Of a DNA stretch of 43,894 nt, positions 25,501 through 31,968 are shown piece by piece (the stretch's first letter is position 1; each line of letters begins with the position of its first letter). Position numbers and translations under genes: made by a program. The stretch covers positions 1 through 43,894 of the forward strand of contig CAJUDE010000029.1 in assembly GCA_910585295.1 (NCBI GenBank), written 5' to 3'. A model generated the notes under the pieces. It did no database searches. It saw only the letters and a list, made by a program, of their open reading frames with translations, and was not told where the DNA came from. Source of the stretch: an uncultured Lachnospiraceae bacterium. Lineage in GTDB: Bacteria > Bacillota > Clostridia > Lachnospirales > Lachnospiraceae.

Positions 25501-26425
25501 CTGGGACAACAATGGAACATGCGTTAATTTCATCCGATTCTTCCTGATCCTCTAACTTCCCCTCCTGTTTCAGCCGTTTCATTGCCATCAAAGCAAGGTC
25601 CATCAGGCAGACAAATTTGTCCTTACGGCCTTGATACATCTGCTTATGGGTGTTTAGGTAATCCCCATAAGCCTCTTCCATAGGCTTCTTATAGAACCCC
25701 TCCCCAAAAACAACTTCCTTTAACTCCGTGGAAAACGTAGTATGGCGGCAATGGTCAGACCAATATGTGTCCAGCACACGGATTTCTGTCATGGATGGGT
25801 CACGTTGTTCTTCTTTCTGAAAATAATTCTGAATATGCAGGAAATCTTTAAATGTCATGGCAAGCCCCAGGGATTTATATAAATCGCAAAGCTGTGGCTC
25901 TGGCAATCCCATAAAGCCGTCCAAAACCTTCACATCCTCTGGCTCCTCATAATCCTCAGACAACGTTACAGGCTTTTCTATCCCTGTCTCCCTAGAATCC
26001 ACCGGATTAATGCAATGGCTTTTGATGGCGTTTAACTGCTCTTGGCCCACCTCCCCCTCAATCACATAGGTAGTGGCAGTGCGTATGGTCGGGGTTTCCA
26101 TTTCATTTAGCAGTTTCACGCACTGCTCTGCAGAATCTGCCCGCTGGTCATACTGCCCAGGCAAATATTCTACGCTGAATATCTGTGCCGCCCCAGCTTC
26201 AAATGTCTCCTCATACACTTTGTCCACTGGTGGCTCAGAGAACACTGTAAAAAGGGCTTTTTGGTAAGTTTCTTCTGAAATATGCTCTACGTCATAACGA
26301 ATCAGCACACGTACCCTGGTCACCGACTGAATGCCCAAATAGCTTCTGATTTCTGATTGAAGCTCCTTGGCCTGAATTGCAAAATCTGGTTTCTTTTCCA
26401 CGAAAATTCGTCTTACATTGCTCAT
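22580..26425 (-). CDS. purL: Phosphoribosylformylglycinamidine synthase, single-chain
   Basis: A 1281-residue enzyme of purine synthesis that converts FGAR to FGAM with glutamine and ATP. It is the large fused form found in many Clostridia, with an N-terminal PurS-like region (first 150 residues), the synthetase body (TYWSDHCRHTTF near residue 230, FKNETHNHPTEIEPFGGAAT, GGKDSMSG), and a C-terminal glutaminase domain with FPGTNCEYDSAKAFERAGAD, MLGICNGFQAL carrying the nucleophile Cys, and PASHGEGRF. GGAGGGAACCT precedes the ATG. It stands alone here; no other pur genes are adjacent, and no purine riboswitch was found in the upstream 140 bases. Confidence 0.97.
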   Translation of the reverse strand: MSNVRRIFVEKKPDFAIQAKELQSEIRSYLGIQSVTRVRVLIRYDVEHISEETYQKALFTVFSEPPVDKVYEETFEAGAAQIFSVEYLPGQYDQRADSAEQCVKLLNEMETPTIRTATTYVIEGEVGQEQLNAIKSHCINPVDSRETGIEKPVTLSEDYEEPEDVKVLDGFMGLPEPQLCDLYKSLGLAMTFKDFLHIQNYFQKEEQRDPSMTEIRVLDTYWSDHCRHTTFSTELKEVVFGEGFYKKPMEEAYGDYLNTHKQMYQGRKDKFVCLMDLALMAMKRLKQEGKLEDQEESDEINACSIVVPVEVDGQTEEWLVNFKNETHNHPTEIEPFGGAATCLGGAIRDPLSGRTYVYQAMRVTGAADPTVSVKDALEGKLPQKKLVRGAAHGYSSYGNQIGLATGYVKEIYHPDYVAKRMEIGAVMGAAPRRAVQRLTSDPGDVIILLGGRTGRDGIGGATGSSKAHNTESTAVCGAEVQKGNPTTERKIQRLFRREEVAHIIKKCNDFGAGGVSVAIGELAAGLRVQLDKVPKKYAGLDGTEIAISESQERMAVVISPKEKEQFLAYAKEENLEAVEVAVVTQEPRLVLEWRGKEIVNISRAFLDTNGAHQETSVKVDIPSQDENFFEEKEIPEVVEALKKGDVKAAWLATLSDLNVCSQKGLVEMFDGSIGAGSVYMPYGGKYQLTETQSMVAKLPVAEGNCDAVTMMAYGFDPKLSSWSPYHGAVYAVLESMARIVAAGGDYKKIRFTFQEYFRRMSEDPSRWSQPFAALLGAYSAQIGFGLPSIGGKDSMSGTFNEIDVPPTLVSFAVDVAKEQDIITPELKQPGNKLMIFKIATDKYDLPVYGQVMELYETFHKLIKQKAIVSAYALDGKGIAAAISKMAFGNKLGVTVEPDVCGDCMFSPHFGKLIAEVPADKTGLVERTMKEAMEPYVKEEAEGSGCGHPSYCRVIGEVNSLQKFVYGSVEISMEEAVHAWTGTLEKVFPTIAVEGKEEIEENLFHTDKVYVCKHKVARPTVFIPVFPGTNCEYDSAKAFERAGADTIVKVFRNLSAEDIQESVDVFVKAIGQSQIIMFPGGFSAGDEPEGSAKFFATAFRNEKMAEAVNKLLQERDGLMLGICNGFQALVKLGLVPYGEICQQKEDSPTLTYNTIGRHISKMVYTKVVSDKSPWLSQAVLGKTYCVPASHGEGRFVAPQEWIEKLAANGQVATQYVNEAGKPTMDEEWNINGSYLAIEGITSPDGRVLGKMAHSERRGESVAINIYGEQDMKLFESGVAYFK

Positions 26426-26565
26426 AGGTTCCCTCCTGCATTTGTTTTGTTTCCTTCAGTATAACATTAGGTTTCTAATAAGTATAATTAATATATTTAA
26501 TATTATTTATATTATTTTCTTATTTATCATATTCCCTCCGCCACTTCACTTTTATTCACGCCATA

Positions 26566-26788
26566 CCATAATCGCTTCGCGATATGATATGGCAAACGAT
26601 GCGCACTTCGGCGCGTATCATGTCTGACGGCATTATACCATGATTGCTGCGCAACCCATGGCATGGCAGCCGATGCGCACTTCGGCACGTATCATGTTTG
26701 ACGGCATTATACCATGATTGCTGCGCAACCCATGGCATGGCAGCCGATGCGCACTTCGGCGCGCATCATGTCTGACGACATTATACCA
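26566..26788. repeat. Three tandem copies of the 73/74-bp repeat family
   Basis: Units start at 26566, 26638 and 26712, the last ending at 26785 with a partial next copy. The second and third are nearly identical (74-bp period); the first is diverged in its first third. Each unit has the CCATG...CATGG arms and a GATGCGCACTTCGGCGCG hairpin. It is the reverse complement family of the repeats at 1-145. It fills the middle of the 480-base gap between divergent purL and lysR; the rest of that gap is AT-rich. Confidence 0.85.
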
Positions 26789-26905
26789 TGCCTCTCTGTT
26801 TACAGGAAGGGAATTTATTTCTTCTATTGACATATTTATAATGCGTCCTTATAATAAAAGCAGATTTCACTTATATAACTTTCCTTTTGCAAAAAGGAGG
26901 CGCCT

Positions 26906-27811
26906 ATGGACATTAACTATGAACTGTACAAGGTATTCCACCATGTGGCATCTTCCCTTAGTTTCTCAGAAGCTTCCAGGAAATTATTTATTTCCCAATC
27001 GGCTGTCAGCCAATCCATTAAAACCTTGGAGCGGAAACTGGGGCAGCCTTTGTTCGTCCGAAGCACAAAAAGGGTGCTGCTTGCCCCTGCAGGGGAGCTA
27101 CTGTTAAAATATATTGAACCTGCAATCCATCTGATTGAACGGGGCGAGCAACAGCTTATGGATTGCACGCTGGGGCTTGGGCAGCTCCATATTGGCGCAA
27201 GCGACACAATTTGCCGTTATTTTCTAGTGCCTTACCTAAAACAGTTCCATGAACAGTTCCCGCAAGTCCCCATTAAGGTGACGAATGCAACTTCTTTAAG
27301 CTGTGTAGATTTACTGTCCCAGGGAAAAGTAGACCTGATAATCAGCAACTACCCTAATTCCCGTATGGACAGCTCTTACATCCAGAAAACAGTCGCCTAT
27401 TTTAACGATGTGTTTCTTGCCAACCCTTCCTGTTTCCCATTGGAAGGGCAGGAACTTTCCTTTGCAAACTTAAGGCAATATCCCATTTTGATGCTGGATA
27501 AAAAAAGCACAACCAGTGAATTTTTACATAACCAATTCCTGCAGCATCAAATGGAGCTGATCCCAGAGGCAGAGTTAAGCAGCAATGATTTATTGATAGA
27601 CCTTGCAAAAATCGGGATTGGGATCGCGTTTATCCCAGATTATTGTATCTCCCAGGATACATCAGAACTGTTTATTTTGAAAATGAAGGAGCAAATCCCG
27701 AAACGCCAGTTGGTAGCTGCAGTCAATCCCAGCCTTCCCATTTCCCCATCCACAAAGGAATTTTTAAGGCTTTTGCCAGAAAAAACAGACAATAATGAAA
27801 CAACCACATAA
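26906..27811 (+). CDS. LysR-family transcriptional regulator
   Basis: A 301-residue LysR-type regulator. The N-terminal winged HTH is VASSLSFSEASRKLFISQSA with VSQSIKTLERKLG, followed by the dimer helix and a periplasmic-binding-like effector domain from about residue 90 (LHIGASDTICRYFLVPYL). AAAGGAGG precedes the ATG. The VOC-protein gene follows after 14 bases and is probably co-transcribed. The effector and targets are unknown. Confidence 0.93.
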   Translation: MDINYELYKVFHHVASSLSFSEASRKLFISQSAVSQSIKTLERKLGQPLFVRSTKRVLLAPAGELLLKYIEPAIHLIERGEQQLMDCTLGLGQLHIGASDTICRYFLVPYLKQFHEQFPQVPIKVTNATSLSCVDLLSQGKVDLIISNYPNSRMDSSYIQKTVAYFNDVFLANPSCFPLEGQELSFANLRQYPILMLDKKSTTSEFLHNQFLQHQMELIPEAELSSNDLLIDLAKIGIGIAFIPDYCISQDTSELFILKMKEQIPKRQLVAAVNPSLPISPSTKEFLRLLPEKTDNNETTT

Positions 27812-27825
27812 AAGGAGGATATTCC

Positions 27826-28197
27826 ATGAAATTTAAAATGTTCCATGAAAACTACAACGTACAGGATTTACAAAAATCCATCGCTTTTTACCAGGAAGCT
27901 TTTGGGCTTACCGAAGCACGCCGCAAAGAAGCAGCGGATGGAAGCTATATTATCGTATACCTCTCCAATGAGGAAAGTGATTTCAGCCTGGAATTAACCT
28001 GGCTGAAAGAAAAAGAAGGCCCATACGACTTAGGGGAATGTGAGTTCCACCTTGCGTTTGAGACTGACGATTATGAAGCGGCACATGCCAAGCATGAGGC
28101 AATGGGCTGTATCTGCTTTGAGAACCCTGACATGGGCATCTACTTTGTATCAGATCCAGACGGGTACTGGCTAGAAGTAGTTCCCGCCAAAAAGTAA
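27826..28197 (+). CDS. VOC-family (glyoxalase-like) protein
   Basis: A 123-residue protein of the vicinal oxygen chelate fold, close to lactoylglutathione lyase. It has the paired beta-alpha-beta modules: HENYNVQDLQKSIAFYQEAF with the first metal ligand His, SLELTW with Glu, CEFHLAFE with His, and DPDGYWLEVV with Glu. All four metal ligands of the GloA pattern seem present. AAAGGAGG sets the start, and it follows lysR by 14 bases. It may detoxify an aldehyde adduct; the substrate is unproven. Confidence 0.9.
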   Translation: MKFKMFHENYNVQDLQKSIAFYQEAFGLTEARRKEAADGSYIIVYLSNEESDFSLELTWLKEKEGPYDLGECEFHLAFETDDYEAAHAKHEAMGCICFENPDMGIYFVSDPDGYWLEVVPAKK

Positions 28198-28201
28198 TAA
28201 T

Positions 28202-28236
28202 TTCCGCGCCTCTAGCAAACCACCAGGGGCGCGGAA
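28202..28236. terminator. Terminator of the lysR-VOC unit
   Basis: TTCCGCGCC (28202-28210) pairs perfectly with GGCGCGGAA (28228-28236). It lies between convergent units and marks the left edge of the restriction-modification island. Confidence 0.65.
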
Positions 28237-28263
28237 AACAAAGCGTCCTCTCACATTATAAAA

Positions 28264-29730
28264 TCAGGAATTTTGCTGTGCTGCAAACTTTTCCATTGTC
28301 ATCTCCGATATTTGCTCACTAATATCGTTTCCCAAATTATCCATAATAATCTTGTCGAAGTCTTCATAATTTATTTCCCGCACATCATGGTATATATGGT
28401 TATATAAATATTCACTGAATGTGCTTGCCAAGATAATGACAATTGGGTCTTCTTTAATATCCCTTAATGCTGCTGGGACGTACCTGGGCGTTATCACTAT
28501 TGTATATGCCCCTCCAATTTTCCTGCGATGCTCACGGAGCCTCCCTGCATTCAAACCTAGCAACTTATTCTCTGTTGATTTTGCATCAACAGCAAATTTC
28601 TTGTTTCTTGTAATGTAAAGACATTCAATATCTGTATTGCCTGCACCGCCAATCTTTTGCGCATCCACGTTTACAAACATATTAAATCCTTCCGTCAGCA
28701 CATCTTCAAATAAATAAGCCGTGCTGTTCTTTGGATTATTTGCATACTCCTCTATCAGTTTTGGCAATTCTAGCAATTTTACCTGAAATTCATCCTGGCA
28801 TTCCCCTATTTCTTCCAATAACAGTTCTGGATAAAAAGAATAAATTTCCTTTACTACATCCATATACAACCTTGTTCCATCGGCTAAACACAAGGGCTTT
28901 TGAAATGCAGAATATACCTTTAGCATTCTCTTCACAAACCCTTTCACCCTATCTGGCAAAGTGACATACCCATCCTTCACAATCCTCCCTGTTGGGTTGC
29001 TTCTACTGAACGGCTTTTTAGGATGGAATAATTTCACAATGCCCTTCCCTTCATATACTTGAATAATACCTATCGTTTTTAACAATTTTTGGGTATAATA
29101 CTGCCATTCGTAAACACAATTTACATAAGTATGCTCATCTTTTTTTAATAATTCCGCTATCTGGCTTTTTCCAAGTTCCCTAAACTTTAAAATCCTATCA
29201 ACCAATTCCTCATATTTTTCTTCATCAACTTCTTTTATAAATGGTATCAAATATGCATACTCAGCATGATATAACCGGCATTCCAGCCTTTCATCTAATA
29301 ACAACTGGAATATAAGGCGAAAAGGATACAATTGAAATGCAGCAGGTGTGCCGTTAGCAGGATGCTCAAACTGAATGCCAAACAGCATTGCTATAAAAAT
29401 TTTCTGCAACTTTCCTTCATCTTTGATATGCTGAAGGAACAAATTCCCCAAAGGGCTGAAAATAAACCGCCTCCCTTTGCCCTCATACCCAAACATATAG
29501 AATTCTAACGTATTGATCCTATGATTAATGGCATCCAATGACCTTAATTTAGGGTTCCTAGACTGGTATAAATTTAATTCTGCCAGCCGCTCCTGCATTC
29601 GGTAACGTTCCTGCCCACTTATGTTAGCCGCACAATTATTTTTTACGTCCAAAGCCACTGCTTTTATCAATTCATAATTGCAAGTATGTTTATATAAAAT
29701 CCATTTTTCCCTTCCAACTTTAGCCGGCAC
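28264..29730 (-). CDS. Type II restriction endonuclease, PD-(D/E)XK, likely type IIS
   Basis: A protein of about 488 residues encoded last in an operon with two C5-cytosine methyltransferases. The C-terminal third has the nuclease core: NTDIECLYITRNKKFAVDAK gives an Asp/Glu, then a DAK triad, as in PD-(D/E)XK nucleases. The rest is helical, with a conserved-looking FSPLGNLFLQHIKDEGKL segment, presumably DNA-recognising. The position beside two methyltransferases is the main functional evidence. A GTG at 29730 has GAGG 8 bases upstream and starts just after the methyltransferase stop. An ATG at 29769 in frame would overlap that gene and lacks a ribosome binding site, so the start is not certain. 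The recognition site is unknown. Confidence 0.78.
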   Translation of the reverse strand: MPAKVGREKWILYKHTCNYELIKAVALDVKNNCAANISGQERYRMQERLAELNLYQSRNPKLRSLDAINHRINTLEFYMFGYEGKGRRFIFSPLGNLFLQHIKDEGKLQKIFIAMLFGIQFEHPANGTPAAFQLYPFRLIFQLLLDERLECRLYHAEYAYLIPFIKEVDEEKYEELVDRILKFRELGKSQIAELLKKDEHTYVNCVYEWQYYTQKLLKTIGIIQVYEGKGIVKLFHPKKPFSRSNPTGRIVKDGYVTLPDRVKGFVKRMLKVYSAFQKPLCLADGTRLYMDVVKEIYSFYPELLLEEIGECQDEFQVKLLELPKLIEEYANNPKNSTAYLFEDVLTEGFNMFVNVDAQKIGGAGNTDIECLYITRNKKFAVDAKSTENKLLGLNAGRLREHRRKIGGAYTIVITPRYVPAALRDIKEDPIVIILASTFSEYLYNHIYHDVREINYEDFDKIIMDNLGNDISEQISEMTMEKFAAQQNS

Positions 29731-29735
29731 AACCC

Positions 29736-30806
29736 TTACCTCTTTTCCTCTATGCATCCTATAATGCATTCTGTCAAATGTGGAGGGATTGCCTCCCCTA
29801 TAATAGTTCTAATAAATGTCTCTGATAGATTGCCTGGCAAATCAATGTCCTCGGGTATTGATGACACAATAAAGGTTTCCAGCAGAGTCAAAACTCTCGG
29901 GTCAGAATATGTCCCATCCTCCAAAAGCCTGCCTGGATGCACATTGTTATGGGAACTTATGCTCCCATTATATGTAGTCCTTGCTGGGCAAGGCTGATCC
30001 CACACCATCCTTTTAAAAGTATTATGGAATCCTTTAATCCTGGTTCCGTCCTCTTTCTTGGGATAATATACCTCGTTTGCCAATGCACTTTTTCCAGAAG
30101 GGGTATGCCGCATCGCCAATACCGCCCTGTCGTTTTGTTTTTTTGCATAATGCCATTTAATCCCCGAATCCTGCCCTGGCTCCAAAGATGGCAAATGCCC
30201 AATCGCTTGATACAGAGATATCTCTTCTTCTGTTTTTGGCACTCCCCATAAGCAACCCTTTTTCCACATCCTAATAATAGCTCTTGGCCTGGATTGTGGG
30301 ATGCCATAATCCTTTGCATTTAAAACCCTAATGTCAATATTGTACTTTCCACTGTACTTTAATTGTAAAATTTCCCCTAATAACATATATTCTCCTTCAT
30401 ATGGAAAATACATATCTATAAATTTGGGGACATTCTCTATCAACACATAAGTAAAATCACATTCATCTATAATATCCAGCGCCTCAAGCACTAAATAATT
30501 CCTCCTGTCATCCTCATACTGGCATTGCACCTTATTTTTTCCAAGAGTGCTTAATCCCTGGCAAGGAGGCGTCGCAATCAATAACTCCACTTTTTGTTTT
30601 TCTGCTGTCTTACATATATATTTTTTTATGTCCTTATCTGTAATATCCCCGCAAACCATCTCTGTTTCAGGATAAAAATAAGAATAACACCTAGCTCTCT
30701 GCTCCACCAGCTCATTTGCAAGAACGACACTGATATCCTTATGGAGCCTCAATTCTCCTATTCCGGCGCTTGAAAATAAAGAAATTGCTTTTATCTTTTT
30801 AGACAT
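29736..30806 (-). CDS. DNA (cytosine-5-)-methyltransferase, second copy
   Basis: A 356-residue C5-cytosine methyltransferase. Motif I is ISLFSSAGIGE, motif IV with the catalytic Cys is ATPPCQGLSTLG, motif VI is IENVPKF, and motif X is GEAIPPHL. It shares CGDITDK, NVHPGRLLEDGTYSDPRVLT and other blocks with the upstream methyltransferase, so the two are diverged duplicates. Its start overlaps the upstream stop by 16 bases. Two such enzymes serving one nuclease normally means that each protects a different strand of an asymmetric site. Confidence 0.93.
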   Translation of the reverse strand: MSKKIKAISLFSSAGIGELRLHKDISVVLANELVEQRARCYSYFYPETEMVCGDITDKDIKKYICKTAEKQKVELLIATPPCQGLSTLGKNKVQCQYEDDRRNYLVLEALDIIDECDFTYVLIENVPKFIDMYFPYEGEYMLLGEILQLKYSGKYNIDIRVLNAKDYGIPQSRPRAIIRMWKKGCLWGVPKTEEEISLYQAIGHLPSLEPGQDSGIKWHYAKKQNDRAVLAMRHTPSGKSALANEVYYPKKEDGTRIKGFHNTFKRMVWDQPCPARTTYNGSISSHNNVHPGRLLEDGTYSDPRVLTLLETFIVSSIPEDIDLPGNLSETFIRTIIGEAIPPHLTECIIGCIEEKR

Positions 30807-31852
30807 GGAAGTTCACCTACTATTTTTTCTATTAATAATGGGGGAATTGACTCACCAATCACCTGCCTGATGAGGATTTCAGGTGTGTCATCTGGAAGGT
30901 TCCAATCGCCTGGCAAAGAATTTAGTAACATTAACTCACATGGAGTCAACACCCTGGCGTCCGAGTATGTGCCATCTTCCAATAACCGTCCAGGATGCAC
31001 ATTCCTTTGGGAGCTTATCGCATCATTCCTTATTGTTATAGTTGGCGCTGGGGTATCCCATCTTATCCTTCGATAGGAAGACTCATAGCCATGTATCTTG
31101 GTTCCATCTTTTTTCCTTGGGTAATAAATTTCGTTTGAAAATGCTGACGTACCCGTGGCAGTATGTTTCATCCATTCAATATGCCTTATATCATGCTTCC
31201 TTGCAAAGTGCCATTTGACATTTGACTTCTCCCCTGCTTCAATGCTTGGTAAATGCCCAATTGCTTCCTGGACAGTTACTTTATGTCCCACTATTTCTGG
31301 CCATTTCCATTCCACATCTTTTGGATACATCTTAATAATAGCCCTCAACCTTGTCTGTGGCACACCATAGTCCGCTGCATCAACAACGCCACTGGATATC
31401 TGGTAATCCCTTCCAAATTCATGTTCCAACAAATCAAGGACTGAATAAGTTCTGCCTAAATATTGCAATTTTACTTTCAACAATGCTGGGACATTTTCTA
31501 TCAGTACATATTCAGGCTCCAATTTTTTTATCGCTTCCACAACATATGTAATCAAATAATTCCTTCTATCAGCAGCCATAGTTTCCTGATTCCTGTTTTT
31601 TCCCGCCACGCTCATTCCCTGACATGGCGGTGAGGCTATCAAAAACCCGATTCCCTTTGCTGCCTCCATTACTTTTTTAAAAACTTCTTTATCTGTAATA
31701 TCACCACATACCATCTTGGATTTCGGATATAAAGCTTTATATAATTCTGCTCGTTTTTCGACTAATTCATTTGCTGCAACAATGGTCACATTACATTTTT
31801 CTAAATATGCCTCTCCAATTCCTGCACTTGCAAACAACGACAAACCTGTCAT
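30791..31852 (-). CDS. DNA (cytosine-5-)-methyltransferase, first copy
   Basis: A 353-residue C5-cytosine methyltransferase with motif I LSLFASAGIGEAYL, motif IV ASPPCQGMSVAG, motif VI IENVPALL and motif X GESIPPLL. It is the first gene of the restriction-modification operon. GGAGAGGAA sits right before the ATG at 31852; a second in-frame ATG at 31876 adds 8 residues but has no ribosome binding site. Transcribing the methyltransferases before the nuclease fits safe establishment in a new host. The stretch from 28.26 to 31.9 kb is AT-richer than the flanks, which suggests horizontal gain. Confidence 0.93.
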   Translation of the reverse strand: MTGLSLFASAGIGEAYLEKCNVTIVAANELVEKRAELYKALYPKSKMVCGDITDKEVFKKVMEAAKGIGFLIASPPCQGMSVAGKNRNQETMAADRRNYLITYVVEAIKKLEPEYVLIENVPALLKVKLQYLGRTYSVLDLLEHEFGRDYQISSGVVDAADYGVPQTRLRAIIKMYPKDVEWKWPEIVGHKVTVQEAIGHLPSIEAGEKSNVKWHFARKHDIRHIEWMKHTATGTSAFSNEIYYPRKKDGTKIHGYESSYRRIRWDTPAPTITIRNDAISSQRNVHPGRLLEDGTYSDARVLTPCELMLLNSLPGDWNLPDDTPEILIRQVIGESIPPLLIEKIVGELPCLKR

Positions 31853-31920
31853 TTCCTCTCCCTGCCATTTATCCATTAATATACATCTTTTGATAAGAAA
31901 ATCCTTCCCTTTCTAAAAGA

Positions 31921-31961
31921 AGTATAGCGTCAAGTCCATATCATGTCAACGAAAGCGTCAA
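31921..31961 (-). promoter_or_regulatory. Promoter and TTGACGC repeats of the restriction-modification operon
   Basis: TTGACA (31949-31944), 17 bases, TATACT (31926-31921) on the minus strand, only 20 bases past the helicase stop. TTGACGC occurs at 31961 and at 31933, flanking and overlapping the -35 region; with the -35 itself this gives three TTGAC half-sites. It may be a self-regulatory operator. Confidence 0.65.
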
Positions 31962-31968
31962 ACATATG

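Noticed and set aside
26426..26560. Purine riboswitch upstream of purL
   Set aside because: No conserved junction or loop pattern was seen; the region is simple AT-rich sequence.
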